Shown here piece after piece: positions 1 through 9,359 of a stretch of DNA of 64,000 bases (its first letter is position 1; each line of letters starts with the position of its first letter). The stretch spans positions 806,001 to 870,000 of the forward strand of contig JAEUTP010000008.1 of the NCBI GenBank assembly GCA_016787705.1. Reading direction: 5' to 3'. The notes beneath the pieces are model-generated. The model saw only the letters and a program-made list of their open reading frames with translations, searched no databases and was not told where the DNA came from. The translations under genes and the position numbers were made by a program. The stretch is from Bacteroidia bacterium (GTDB lineage Bacteria > Bacteroidota > Bacteroidia > B-17B0 > Aurantibacillaceae).

Positions 1-337
1 GCATATCCGCTTGCCCGTTAGCTGCAATACCTGTTGTATCAGTTACCTGGCTAAGCTGTGTGAAATTTGTTTTATAAACCTTCACGGCATTGGCGCCGTT
101 TAAAATAATATGAGATCCATTTAAAGAGTTTTCGAAAGCAATATCCCAATCTGTTTTTAAATTAGTTGAAATAATTTTATTATCGATTAAACGATACCAG
201 ATCTGGTTTTTGTAATTCGACTCCATGGATACCTGCATGGTAATAATGTTGCCGCGATCGTATTTTTTTGCGGGCAACTCTTTTTTTTCACAAGAAAAAA
301 ATAAAACAGAAGTTAGTATAAGAAAACAATATTTCAT
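1..337 (-). CDS. HmuY-like lipoprotein, 3' end outside window
   Basis: The reading frame opens with ATG at 337 and stays open to the window edge (112 codons seen), so the C-terminus is missing. The N-terminus is a lipoprotein signal ending in the lipobox FFSC (Cys16), so the protein is probably anchored in the outer membrane. The stretch TDWDIAFENS resembles the conserved WDIAF strand of the HmuY superfamily, which in Porphyromonas binds haem. The ATG follows the TAA of the TonB receptor gene directly, with no spacer, so the two are translationally linked. Haem as ligand is inferred from family and neighbour only; another HmuY-type ligand is possible. Confidence 0.75.
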   Translation of the reverse strand, partial: MKYCFLILTSVLFFSCEKKELPAKKYDRGNIITMQVSMESNYKNQIWYRLIDNKIISTNLKTDWDIAFENSLNGSHIILNGANAVKVYKTNFTQLSQVTDTTGIAANGQADM

Positions 338-2575
338 TTAAAAGTTGAGCGCCAGTTTTATAAAATAATTTCTACCCGTAGATAATGGAACACTGGACAA
401 CGATGAACTATGGGCTCCTCCCCCAACAATACTTGAATTAATGCTCTTCGCATCAAATAAATTCTTACAGCCTATTACAACATTGATCCTTTCGTTCCAA
501 AACAGCTGGCTAAGTGTTGCATCCATAATATTATAATCAGAAATCGCAGTTTGCACAAGTTCTTCATTTATTAATGCATATCCCGGAAGCTTTCCATTAT
601 ACTTATAATAAACAGAAAATGTTGTTTTACTTTTTATCATCTTATAATTAAGATTTATTAAGAATTCAGGGCTATAAGTAAATTCGGGAGAGCTGGTTGT
701 TTCTGACAGGCCATTATATCTGCCGGTATGGTTAAATCCTACTTGCAAAGCTAGTCGTTTAAAATTAAGTGCTGTTGCTATTTGGGTACCGAGTGTTTTA
801 TACCGCCCAATGTTTACATAAGAATATTCAGTACTATTTCCCTGTGCTAAAGTGATCAGGTTAAAAATATCATTATAAAAAACTCCGACATCAAATTTTA
901 GTCTGCATTTTTTTATGTCGCGTTTATAATTATATGTTAACGAATAATTGTTTGAGTTTTCAGATAATAAATTATCATTGCCAATAATATTGTGATTAAT
1001 GTCTACAAAGAAAAAATAAAGCTCTTTAATTGAAGGAGCTCTAAAACCTCTTGCATAACTGGCTCTTAAGATATGATTCTCTAAAATACCCAATTTGATG
1101 TTTAACGAAGGAATTACCGGCGTTTTATAAACTGTATTATAAGCATAACGTAAGCCGGGTTTAATAACAAGTCGGGAAAAAGGTTTATATTCTATAGTCG
1201 TAAAAGCCGCATAGTCTCCCATGTATTGCAATTGTTTATCAATACGTTTACCGAAAGCAGATTCGTAATTAATGTCGTAGCCTAGTTCAAAATTTAATTT
1301 TGTGCTTGGGGATGAGCGCACGAATGAAGCACGACTCATTAATAATGTAAAACTGCTTGTATCCTGATCAGAACTATTAGCTGATAATATTTCATCTAAT
1401 GTTGTCAAATCTTTATACAAAGTTTTTTTTATCCTGCTATAATAATTGTAGGCAGATAAAAAATTAAGATTCCATTTATCAGATAATTTACCATTCAGTG
1501 ATAAACTATTATCCAAACGTTTTGTGTAATAATAATCGTCAAAAGATGTTTCTGCATATGGCGCGCGCGGGTAACCACGGCTTATGATCACCTCATCAAA
1601 ATACGCGCTTTTTAAACAAAGAGTTAATTTTTTAAAACTATATTGGTATCCAGCACTTGCAAAATACTGTTCTTTTGGCTTCCATTGTTTAAAGCGTAAA
1701 CTATCTGCAATTCGTTCTTTTGGAAAATAAAATGGTTTATCGTTTGTATTCCATCCGTCGAAATAATTTCTTCCACCACTTAATTGTAAGTTGTGCTTGC
1801 GGCAAGAAAGTCCAACATCGCCAGTAACATTAAACGTGCCAATACTTTCATAATAGGATGTGCTCCCTACTGAGAATTTTTTTTGTGATGGCTTTTTAGT
1901 AATGATATTAATTGTCCCAGCCAATGCATTAGTGCCATACTGCACTGAAAGAGGGCCTTCAATAAATTCAATACGCTCAACATTATTCATATTTATTTGC
2001 GAAAGATCAATGTTGCCGTTCAACCTACCGATCATTGGTACACCGTCAATTAAAAACTTAACATTCTCGCCACTTATTCCCTGAAGCGTCATGGCACTGC
2101 CTAAAACGTTATCCTGCTGCAAACGCACATTTAATTGATTGGACAGAACATCCCGCAAATTTACAGCACCCATTTGCCGGATCTTCTCTTTATCAATTAC
2201 TTTTATTTTTTGAACAGACTGTTCGGCAATAGTTGGTTCATATTGTGCTGTTATTACAACCTCATCCAGATCTATGTTTCCAGGTTGTAAGTAGATTTTC
2301 TTTAAACTATTTATTTCTTTACCTGTAAGCTGACAGTTATATTTTTTGAAACCAAAACACTGGATAGTTAAATTATATAGCGTTGTATCAGTAAATTGTT
2401 GCAGATCTATAATGCCCTGATCGGTACTTGTTTTACCATAACTTAACTGGTTATTTTTAATTAGTAAAGAAGCAAATGGAATACGCAAAGAATCTTTTGT
2501 AGAATAAATGTGTATTTGCTGGGCTAATACCTTATAAGTGCCAAATAAAATAAAGATCCGGATTAGCTTTCTCAC
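338..2575 (-). CDS. TonB-dependent outer-membrane receptor (probable haem/iron uptake)
   Basis: 745 residues. The order is a signal peptide ending near VLAQ, a carboxypeptidase-regulatory-like beta domain (about 20-100), a plug domain (about 115-230, with DEVVITA, IDGVPM, VERIEFIEGPLSVQYG and INIITKK), and a 22-strand-type barrel ending in the terminal Phe typical of outer-membrane barrels. It moves a ligand across the outer membrane using TonB/ExbBD energy. The start is GTG at 2575; it overlaps the TGA of the upstream gene (GTGA), which indicates translational coupling. HmuY-type proteins on both sides favour haem or a haem-like ligand, but the barrel sequence alone does not prove the substrate. 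Confidence 0.92.
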   Translation of the reverse strand: MRKLIRIFILFGTYKVLAQQIHIYSTKDSLRIPFASLLIKNNQLSYGKTSTDQGIIDLQQFTDTTLYNLTIQCFGFKKYNCQLTGKEINSLKKIYLQPGNIDLDEVVITAQYEPTIAEQSVQKIKVIDKEKIRQMGAVNLRDVLSNQLNVRLQQDNVLGSAMTLQGISGENVKFLIDGVPMIGRLNGNIDLSQINMNNVERIEFIEGPLSVQYGTNALAGTINIITKKPSQKKFSVGSTSYYESIGTFNVTGDVGLSCRKHNLQLSGGRNYFDGWNTNDKPFYFPKERIADSLRFKQWKPKEQYFASAGYQYSFKKLTLCLKSAYFDEVIISRGYPRAPYAETSFDDYYYTKRLDNSLSLNGKLSDKWNLNFLSAYNYYSRIKKTLYKDLTTLDEILSANSSDQDTSSFTLLMSRASFVRSSPSTKLNFELGYDINYESAFGKRIDKQLQYMGDYAAFTTIEYKPFSRLVIKPGLRYAYNTVYKTPVIPSLNIKLGILENHILRASYARGFRAPSIKELYFFFVDINHNIIGNDNLLSENSNNYSLTYNYKRDIKKCRLKFDVGVFYNDIFNLITLAQGNSTEYSYVNIGRYKTLGTQIATALNFKRLALQVGFNHTGRYNGLSETTSSPEFTYSPEFLINLNYKMIKSKTTFSVYYKYNGKLPGYALINEELVQTAISDYNIMDATLSQLFWNERINVVIGCKNLFDAKSINSSIVGGGAHSSSLSSVPLSTGRNYFIKLALNF

Positions 2576-2907
2576 TCGCTTATTAAATTTAAATCAAGCA
2601 TTATTGTTTGCATTTGCTCATTAAAAACAGCTTCATCCAATAATTCAAATAAACATATTAACTCACTATAGGTTAAAACCATCATTGCGAACCTGCTAAA
2701 AATGTTTAATGAGATCCGTTTTTGTTTTTCGAAACCATTGCAATCAGTATTATCTTTAATAGCTGTTACCTGCTCCAAAAAAACTTTAAAATTCTCAGGC
2801 TTAATTGTAACAGCCGTAGTTCCAAAAGAAATTTGATAATGATTACAGCTGTTACATAAAATAATATACCCGTTTTCGTTATGGACTAATACTTTATAAT
2901 CGCACAT
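2572..2907 (-). CDS. Small conserved cytoplasmic protein with CxxC (DUF6686-like)
   Basis: 111 residues, no signal peptide. The N-terminal half reads like a small beta domain with a CNSC motif (Cys18/Cys21) followed by YQISFGTTAVTI. The C-terminal half is helical. The pattern resembles the Bacteroidota family I recall as DUF6686, but I cannot verify that name here. It lies 4 nt after the 61-residue gene and its TGA overlaps the GTG of the TonB receptor, so it belongs to the uptake operon. The paired cysteines could bind metal or haem, which is inference only. Confidence 0.7.
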   Translation of the reverse strand: MCDYKVLVHNENGYIILCNSCNHYQISFGTTAVTIKPENFKVFLEQVTAIKDNTDCNGFEKQKRISLNIFSRFAMMVLTYSELICLFELLDEAVFNEQMQTIMLDLNLISE

Positions 2908-2911
2908 GTTT

Positions 2912-3097
2912 TTATTTGCTTACCTCTATTGAATCTATTTTAATAAATGCAGAATAGATCCTTGTCATGCTTACATCTTCATTTACTCCTAAAACCTGCA
3001 TTAACATTTTAATTTGATGCTCACCGTTTCTGATTTGAGCATTTACAGAGGCAAGCATTCTTTCACGCTCCGATCTTTTAAAATTATTTACCGCCAT
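2912..3097 (-). CDS. Small hypothetical protein of uptake operon
   Basis: 61 residues, no signal peptide or membrane segment. The first half is basic and helical (NNFKRSERERML) and the second half is amphipathic. No family recognised. It sits 12 nt after the DUF6607-like gene and 4 nt before the CxxC protein, all on the same strand. The tight packing supports a real gene over a chance frame. An overlapping plus-strand frame at 3014-3202 is judged a shadow. Confidence 0.55.
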   Translation of the reverse strand: MAVNNFKRSERERMLASVNAQIRNGEHQIKMLMQVLGVNEDVSMTRIYSAFIKIDSIEVSK

Positions 3098-3109
3098 GCT
3101 AATTTAATT

Positions 3110-4066
3110 TTAAGATGTTTTAATATACAGGTCGATCACTTTTTTAATTTCAGCTTTTGCCGAACCTTGTGCATAACTATCCTTACACACTTTATCCCCT
3201 AATGAAAATAAATTTTCGTATAGTTTTTTCTTTTCTATTTTATCTGCTAATTTAAGATCAGCCGTTTTTGCATATACTTCTTCCCATACACTGCGCACAT
3301 CTGCCCAGTATTGTTTTTGTTTTTCCCACCATTTCATTGCCGGACCGGCATTGTAATTACCTGTTGTAAAACGCTCCATACCTTTCTCCCAACATAAAAC
3401 TTTATCTGAACCATTGTTACGAACTATTTTTTCGTTGTCCTGTATCAAAGCCCAGCCATCATTAAACATTTCCATGCGACTATGGCGCTTCATTACATTA
3501 TAATCGTTACGTTTTGTGAACTCGCGACGAGGGAGTGGTGAATCGTTTACACCTTCCCAAAAATGTTTTCCATCCACATGTACCCATGTGCCAAAGCTTT
3601 CGTAACGAGGGCTATCATCTACCTGGTAAACTTTTTGAGTCCAGGTACCTTTAGCTTGGGCATCGGTTAAAGTTGTTTTTATCCACTCATTATCTTTATA
3701 GTAATTATAAACTTCTTTGTTTTCAAATACCCAATCCTGGCGCCAGTGTTTTATAATAATAGAATCGTTTACAATTAATAAATGTTGTAATGCAATTTTA
3801 GTTGGGGTGTCTTCTGTCAAAAAAATATACTCAATCGCTGACTCCCTGTAACGCGGGTGATATTTGTAACTTGTATCTGAAGAAAAAGTTTCCGCAAAAT
3901 CAAAAGATACTTTATATATACCGGCCATACTTTTGATGCAAGTTCTATCTTGTTCTTTTTTACTATCTGTAGGCGCGGTGGGCGTTTTTGTTTTTACAGT
4001 CGGATTGCTTTGGGCAAAAAAAACGGTAGTTAAAAATAAACCGGCAGTTAAAATTAGTGTTCTCAT
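3110..4066 (-). CDS. Exported DUF6607-like protein
   Basis: 318 residues with a Sec signal peptide (MRTLILTAGLFLTTVFFAQ). The mature part is rich in Trp and Tyr, with the blocks KHWRQDWVFENKEVY, KGTWTQKVYQ and WALIQDNEKIVR. This matches what I recall of the DUF6607 family, often found beside TonB receptors and HmuY proteins in Bacteroidota. Its role is unknown; a periplasmic or surface part in haem/iron handling is inferred from context. It is upstream of the two small genes and the receptor, with 12 nt to the next gene, and is probably in the same transcript. Confidence 0.75.
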   Translation of the reverse strand: MRTLILTAGLFLTTVFFAQSNPTVKTKTPTAPTDSKKEQDRTCIKSMAGIYKVSFDFAETFSSDTSYKYHPRYRESAIEYIFLTEDTPTKIALQHLLIVNDSIIIKHWRQDWVFENKEVYNYYKDNEWIKTTLTDAQAKGTWTQKVYQVDDSPRYESFGTWVHVDGKHFWEGVNDSPLPRREFTKRNDYNVMKRHSRMEMFNDGWALIQDNEKIVRNNGSDKVLCWEKGMERFTTGNYNAGPAMKWWEKQKQYWADVRSVWEEVYAKTADLKLADKIEKKKLYENLFSLGDKVCKDSYAQGSAKAEIKKVIDLYIKTS

Positions 4067-4150
4067 GTTTTTAAAATTTAGAAAGGCCGGAGATCATCGA
4101 AACGAAAAAATCAAATAAAAAATCCCCTCAACAATCCCCGGGCTGTGCGT

Positions 4151-5410
4151 TTATTGTATTATTAATTTTTGTGTTGTTTCATTTCCTCCGGCATTTAATT
4201 GAATAAAGTAAACGCCGCTGTTTAGTAATTGAGTATTTAGATTGTACAGGTTTATTCCGTTACTTGTTGTGATGGTTTCTTCTGAAATTAATTTTCCATT
4301 CAGATCAATAATTGAAACCAAAACTTTTACTATTTCACTTTCATTAGAAAATAAAAGAGTTGTATTACTTCCGTTTGAAGGATTTGGATAAACTGTAACT
4401 TTTGAAATTATATTTCCCATAACATCTGTAATACCTACAGTAGATAATTTTTCTTTTGAAAAAACAACGTTTCCTGTGGTTGAACCGCCAAAAGCAGTAA
4501 ATCGTATTTTCCAGATATTCCCCGGTTTATCTTTTACAAAATAAACAGTGTCTTGCGCTAACCACCATGCATTGTTACTTAAATTAAAATATTTCCAATC
4601 GTGACCAATTTCTGTAATGTTTGAGTTTAAGTTGTGTGTCGACCATGTATTATAAGTTGAAGGAGAAGTTACATTATCTGCCTGTGCAACTTTTACACCT
4701 TTATTGCTCATTACACCAACCACAGGATAAGCTGTTGGAATAAATGCGGTGTATCTTCCAAAAGTAAGATCCCAGTTAGCCGACACAGGCTCTCTATCTA
4801 CAGCAACATTTGCAGTCATATCATAATAAGCAAAATTTTTTCCGGTATAATTTGATTTATTGATAGTAGCTGTTTGCGAACTTGTACCATTAATGTTGGC
4901 GTATTCAAATGTATAAATACCACCAGATAAATTTTCGAACTTTACTTTTTTATACGACGCTGCAGATAATTTTATAACATAACAACTATCACCAGTGATT
5001 ATATGTGTATTTACATCGTATACACCCCAACCCAAATCGTTTGAGTTAAATGGGTTGGCGCCGCGGTTAAATGCACCAACATCCCAGGTTTGATCGCTGT
5101 TATATAACATTGGCCATGAGATAATACCTGTTGTATCAATTATAGCGTAATTAGCAATGCTATATGGTGCTTTGTAAACTGTAAAATTTGCTTTTTGTGT
5201 ATTGGCTAAAATAGTACCTGCATAACCGGTAATTTCAAAACCAATATCCCAATTGTCTTTTCCTTGTGTACCCTGTTCATCGTTTTGAAGACTATAATAT
5301 TTTTGATTTGCATAACCTGCGCCAACCGAAACGGTATCGATAATAATCTGAGCCCGACTCCCCATTGTAAATAAAGCAATTAAGCCTATAGATAGTAAAA
5401 GTTTCTTCAT
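4151..5410 (-). CDS. T9SS-secreted HmuY-family protein
   Basis: 419 residues from the chosen ATG at 5410. A 12-residue upstream extension is open, but the shorter form starts a clean signal peptide (MKKLLLSIGLIALFTMGSRAQ). Two stretches look like HmuY strands: DNWDIGFEITG near the start and ANWDLTFGRY mid-protein. A later DTVYFVKDKPGNIWKIRFTAF segment also fits the HmuY fold, so it may hold two HmuY-type domains. The C-terminal 75 residues are a T9SS type A sorting domain (VTVYPNPSNGS, then GVYFIQL and the end KLIIQ). It is probably a surface or secreted haem-binding protein feeding the adjacent receptor. It lies 84 nt upstream of the DUF6607 gene, same strand. Confidence 0.85.
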   Translation of the reverse strand: MKKLLLSIGLIALFTMGSRAQIIIDTVSVGAGYANQKYYSLQNDEQGTQGKDNWDIGFEITGYAGTILANTQKANFTVYKAPYSIANYAIIDTTGIISWPMLYNSDQTWDVGAFNRGANPFNSNDLGWGVYDVNTHIITGDSCYVIKLSAASYKKVKFENLSGGIYTFEYANINGTSSQTATINKSNYTGKNFAYYDMTANVAVDREPVSANWDLTFGRYTAFIPTAYPVVGVMSNKGVKVAQADNVTSPSTYNTWSTHNLNSNITEIGHDWKYFNLSNNAWWLAQDTVYFVKDKPGNIWKIRFTAFGGSTTGNVVFSKEKLSTVGITDVMGNIISKVTVYPNPSNGSNTTLLFSNESEIVKVLVSIIDLNGKLISEETITTSNGINLYNLNTQLLNSGVYFIQLNAGGNETTQKLIIQ

Positions 5411-5443
5411 TTTATTGTTTAGAATGATTATAAATAATAAATG

Positions 5444-5474
5444 CAAAGATGGAAATGAATTAAACCTCCTACAA
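5444..5474 (-). promoter_or_regulatory. Candidate Bacteroidota promoter for the HmuY/T9SS gene
   Basis: Read on the minus strand: TTG at 5474-5472, a 20-nt spacer, then CATCTTTG at 5451-5444, which is 7 of 8 matches to the known -7 box TAnnTTTG. The box ends 33 nt before the ATG at 5410. The match is imperfect and rests on consensus only. Confidence 0.4.
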
Positions 5475-5542
5475 TACGCAAATGCAGGTAATTTATCTAA
5501 TAAGAAATTGGTATTGGCCTTACCAAGATTATGGTATTACTA

Positions 5543-6190
5543 TCATTTCATTAACCCGGTTCTATAGGCATACTGTGCTAACTCAACAGTATTGCTAATT
5601 CCCAGCTTAGAATAAATATTTCTTTTATGAGTAACAATTGTATGATAACTTAAATTGAGAATGGCAGCAATTTCTTTTGGCCTTTTACCTGTTACCAAAA
5701 GTTTAATAATATCTGTTTCCCTGGCAGAAATACTTCCTGCTATACAATGTTCGTTTACGGAGATTTCTTTTTCAAGCAGAATATCAATGATCTGTCCGCA
5801 AAAATACTTGTCACCTTTAGCACATGCCCTGATAGCATCGATGATTTCTTCTTCGTCACAATCTTTTAATAAATAGTTTTTTATTCCAATATTGATGATT
5901 TTTTTAATCTCCTGCGCTGATTTCTCATGCGAGATCACAAGAATATTGAGATCAGGATTTGTATTCTTTATATTACTTATCGTTTCCAGCGAAAAACAGT
6001 CGTCACAGCAATGATCCACTATTAAAACATCTGCTTTGTTTTTTTCTAAAGCCGTTTTTAATGTCTTATCATCGGCTACCTCTGCAACATACTCAAATTG
6101 CTTGTTCTCATTAACCAATGTGCGCAGGCCTTTTCTTATGATAAAGGCCGTATCGGCAATAATAATTTTTATAGAACTGTGTTTTTTCAA
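5543..6190 (-). CDS. NarL/LuxR-family response regulator
   Basis: 215 residues. The receiver domain (about 7-120) has the phosphoacceptor Asp59 (LIVDH), Ser87 and Lys109 (YLLKD). Only one of the usual paired N-terminal acidic residues is present (Ala12-Asp13). The C-terminal LuxR-type helix-turn-helix (about 148-212) has ARETDIIKLLVTGKRPKEIA and the recognition-helix region YHTIVTHKRNIYSKLGI. It would bind DNA when phosphorylated. No histidine kinase is adjacent, so it is an orphan in this window. It is divergent from mnmH across about 113 bp. Confidence 0.9.
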   Translation of the reverse strand: MKKHSSIKIIIADTAFIIRKGLRTLVNENKQFEYVAEVADDKTLKTALEKNKADVLIVDHCCDDCFSLETISNIKNTNPDLNILVISHEKSAQEIKKIINIGIKNYLLKDCDEEEIIDAIRACAKGDKYFCGQIIDILLEKEISVNEHCIAGSISARETDIIKLLVTGKRPKEIAAILNLSYHTIVTHKRNIYSKLGISNTVELAQYAYRTGLMK

Positions 6191-6303
6191 AAAATGGCTA
6201 AAATAAAATTCAAATTTATACCTAATAATAATCAGGGAGAATACCTAAAAAGAGGTATAAATTGTAGGTTGAACCTTATACTTTGTGCATATTTGTGTAA
6301 ATA

Positions 6304-7344
6304 ATGCCAATAAGTAAATTAAATATTGAAGATTTTTTGAAGCTCCCGCAAAGCACCATCATTCTTGATGTAAGAAGTCCTTCAGAGTATGAACACGCTC
6401 ATATTCCAGGAGCGTTCTCACTACCCTTATTTACAAATGAAGAGCGCAAAATTGTTGGCACAGCTTATAAACAGGAAAGCAGGGAAAAAGCAATAAAAAT
6501 AGGTCTGGATTTTTTTGGCATTAAAACAGTAAAAATAATTGAGGAAGTTGAAAAAATAACCTCATTTAATAAAACCAAGGAAATTGCTGTACATTGTTGG
6601 CGGGGTGGTATGCGCAGTGCTGCTATTGCCTGGTTGTTGGATCTTTATGGTTTTAAAGTGTTTTTATTAACGGGTGGTTATAAAACTTATCGTAATTATA
6701 TAATACAGTTTTTTAATAAAGATTATAACTTAAAGATTGTTGGCGGTTATACAGGCAGCAATAAAACAGGTATTATTCATCAATTAAAAAAAGAAGGAGA
6801 AAAAGTTATTGATCTTGAAAGTATTGCACAGCATAAAGGCTCAGCCTTTGGTAATTTAGACCTTCATGCACAACCTTCGCAGGAAATGTTTGAGAATTTA
6901 CTGGCTGCTCAATTGCGTAAATACCAGTCTTCTTTAATATGGATGGAAGATGAAGGCCAGCGCCTTGGAAATGTGAATATACCTTTTGTTTTTTTTGAGA
7001 CCATGCGCAGGCATCCGGTTTTATTCATCAACATCCCTTTTGAAGAACGTTTGCTTCATATTGTGAACGGTTATGGTAAATACAGTAAAGAAAAACTCAT
7101 TAACGCCATTGTTCGCATCAAAAAAAAATTAGGCGGACTGGAAACAAAGAATGCCATTAATTTTCTTTTGGAAGATGATCTTAAAAATTGCTTTGCTATT
7201 TTATTAAAGTATTACGATAAACTATATTTAAGGGGGACTTTTAAAAGAGAAGATGCAGAACAATTAATAAAACAAATTGATCTTGTATCAACAGAGGTAA
7301 ATTTAAATACAAAAAAAATATTAGAGCATGTCAGTAACAAATGA
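6304..7344 (+). CDS. mnmH: tRNA 2-selenouridine synthase
   Basis: 346 residues. The N-terminal rhodanese domain (about 8-125) carries the catalytic Cys98 in HCWRGGMRS. The C-terminal half has a P-loop (GGYTGSNKTG; the family more often has TGSGKT) and DLESIAQHKGSAFG. MnmH replaces sulfur of 2-thiouridine at the tRNA wobble position with selenium from selenophosphate. Its last 17 nt overlap selD, which makes that substrate. Start ATG at 6304; the start is preceded by AT-rich sequence without a Shine-Dalgarno. Confidence 0.93.
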   Translation: MPISKLNIEDFLKLPQSTIILDVRSPSEYEHAHIPGAFSLPLFTNEERKIVGTAYKQESREKAIKIGLDFFGIKTVKIIEEVEKITSFNKTKEIAVHCWRGGMRSAAIAWLLDLYGFKVFLLTGGYKTYRNYIIQFFNKDYNLKIVGGYTGSNKTGIIHQLKKEGEKVIDLESIAQHKGSAFGNLDLHAQPSQEMFENLLAAQLRKYQSSLIWMEDEGQRLGNVNIPFVFFETMRRHPVLFINIPFEERLLHIVNGYGKYSKEKLINAIVRIKKKLGGLETKNAINFLLEDDLKNCFAILLKYYDKLYLRGTFKREDAEQLIKQIDLVSTEVNLNTKKILEHVSNK

Positions 7345-8389
7345 TCACTTTGCATTAACACAATTTGCCCACGGTGCTGGTTGTGGCTGTAAAATAGCGC
7401 CTCAGGTTTTAAAAGAAATTCTACAAAGTTCTTTCGTTCAGCCTTCAAAAAATATTTTGGTGGGTAACAGCAGTAATGATGATGCGGCGGTATATGATCT
7501 TGAAAACGGAATGGCATTGATTTCTACCACTGATTTTTTTATGCCAATTGTTGACGATGCTTTTGACTTTGGCCGCATTGCTGCAGCAAATGCAATTAGT
7601 GATGTATATGCGATGGGCGGTAAACCCATAATGGCACTTGCTATTTTAGGATGGCCAATACAAAAATTACCAACCGCATTGGCACAAAAAGTAATTGAAG
7701 GCGCAAGAACTATTTGTGCAGAAGCCGATATTACTTTAGCAGGAGGCCATAGTATTGATACTTTAGAGCCAATGTTTGGACTTTCAGTAAACGGTTTATT
7801 AAAAACAAAAGATCTTAAACGAAACGATACTTCAAAAGAAGGCGATCTTTTATTTATTACAAAACCTATTGGTGTTGGTGTATTATCAACCGCACAAAAA
7901 AGAGGCTTATTAAAAGACGAAGACAAGGTCACTTTAATAAAGCAGCTGACTCAATTAAATAGTATTGGCGAAAAATTAGGCAAACTACAAGGCGTAACGG
8001 CTGTGACGGATGTTACCGGTTTTGGCTTATTAGGTCATTTGATGGAGATAGCACAAGGCAGCAATTTATCGGCCATTATTAATTACTCGGCTATTCCAAA
8101 AATAAATAACATTGAATATTATTTAAAACAAAATACGATTCCGGATGCAACTTTCAGGAACTGGAATGCATACAGTGCTTTTACTGAAATAGCAGCAGAT
8201 GTAAATGTGATGGAAGCCTTCAACCTGTTACCCGATCCGCAAACAAACGGCGGACTTTTATTTTCGGTTAATGAAAACGAAATTAAAACTGTTGTTTCAA
8301 TTTTAAAAGAAAACGGGCTTCATGATTTTATCGCGCCAATAGGAAAAATGACAAAAAAAGCAGAAAAAGCAATAAAAGTACTACAATAA
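7328..8389 (+). CDS. selD: Selenide, water dikinase (selenophosphate synthase)
   Basis: 353 residues. The glycine-rich N-terminus HGAGCGCKI has Cys19 and Lys22, which align with the catalytic Cys17 and Lys20 of E. coli SelD. The active residue is Cys (TGC), not selenocysteine. The AIRS-type ATP-binding core follows (STTDFFMPIVDD, AGGHSID, VTGFGLLGH, DPQTNGGLL). It makes selenophosphate from selenide and ATP. The 17-nt overlap with mnmH and the absence of selA/selB nearby suggest that seleno-tRNA is the main use here, but the rest of the genome would be needed to exclude selenoprotein synthesis. Confidence 0.96.
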   Translation: MSVTNDHFALTQFAHGAGCGCKIAPQVLKEILQSSFVQPSKNILVGNSSNDDAAVYDLENGMALISTTDFFMPIVDDAFDFGRIAAANAISDVYAMGGKPIMALAILGWPIQKLPTALAQKVIEGARTICAEADITLAGGHSIDTLEPMFGLSVNGLLKTKDLKRNDTSKEGDLLFITKPIGVGVLSTAQKRGLLKDEDKVTLIKQLTQLNSIGEKLGKLQGVTAVTDVTGFGLLGHLMEIAQGSNLSAIINYSAIPKINNIEYYLKQNTIPDATFRNWNAYSAFTEIAADVNVMEAFNLLPDPQTNGGLLFSVNENEIKTVVSILKENGLHDFIAPIGKMTKKAEKAIKVLQ

Positions 8390-8428
8390 ATTATTTCTTA
8401 TCTTCGTATTTCAAAATCCGGCTCATAA

Positions 8429-9307
8429 ATGACAATTGCAGTTTACGCGCGTTCAACAAAAGACAATCATTCGGCTTATATTGAACAGATCTACACCATT
8501 CTTAAAGCAGAAAATGTAGAACTTATCATACATGAACCTTATTATAAATTCTTAAAAGAAAACTATAATTTTAATATTAAGCTGGATACGTATTCAAATT
8601 CAGAACAACTTATTTCAAAAGCTTTTTATTTAATTTGTTTAGGTGGAGATGGTACTATGCTGGAAACCGTTTCGCTTGTAAAAAATTCAGGCATCCCTGT
8701 ACTGGGCGTAAATACTGGTCGTTTGGGCTTTTTAGCATCCGTTAATAAAGATGATCTTACTAAAGCCCTGCAACAATTATTAAAAGAAGAATTTACGTTA
8801 GATAAACGTGAGTTGATAGAAATAAACGGCTGCGCAAATTGTTTTGGCGATGTAAACTACGCTTTAAATGAATTTACTATTCATAAAAAAGACAGCAGCG
8901 CCATGATACATATTGATACATATATTGACGGCGTATTTTTAAATTCATACTTCGCTGATGGTCTTATTGTATCTACACCAACAGGTTCAACAGCCTATTC
9001 GTTAAGCTGTGGAGGACCAATTATGATGCCCGACTCAGATAACTTTATTATCACGCCAATTGCGCCACACAATTTAACTGTAAGACCAATTGTTGTATCA
9101 AACAATAAAAAATTAAGCTTTAAAGTAAGTGGCAGAAGCGATAGTTTTAATATTGCTTTGGACTCGCGCAGCGCTCAAATTCCATCAGGGCCTGAAATAA
9201 CAATTAAAAAAGCAGATTTCAGGATCAATCTTATTAATTTGGAAGGCCAACATTTTTTTACCACACTCCGTAATAAAATGATGTGGGGTCTGGATAGACG
9301 TCACTAG
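8429..9307 (+). CDS. nadK: NAD kinase
   Basis: 292 residues, the normal length for the family. The GGDGTML motif (residues 72-78), NTGRLGFLA and TPTGSTAYSLSCGGP are the conserved nucleotide-binding and catalytic blocks. It phosphorylates NAD to NADP in the cytoplasm. It starts 39 nt after selD, same strand, and may be cotranscribed. Confidence 0.96.
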   Translation: MTIAVYARSTKDNHSAYIEQIYTILKAENVELIIHEPYYKFLKENYNFNIKLDTYSNSEQLISKAFYLICLGGDGTMLETVSLVKNSGIPVLGVNTGRLGFLASVNKDDLTKALQQLLKEEFTLDKRELIEINGCANCFGDVNYALNEFTIHKKDSSAMIHIDTYIDGVFLNSYFADGLIVSTPTGSTAYSLSCGGPIMMPDSDNFIITPIAPHNLTVRPIVVSNNKKLSFKVSGRSDSFNIALDSRSAQIPSGPEITIKKADFRINLINLEGQHFFTTLRNKMMWGLDRRH

Positions 9308-9359
9308 TTAAAATCTAAATATTTTTAGTGTGTATTTTTTACCGTTAAACCCTTTTAGG

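Noticed and set aside
1860..2084. Plus-strand frame inside the TonB receptor gene
   Set aside because: It is antisense to the conserved plug domain and has no start context or family pattern.
7328..8389. Selenocysteine in SelD
   Set aside because: The active-site codon is TGC (Cys) and the gene has no internal TGA.
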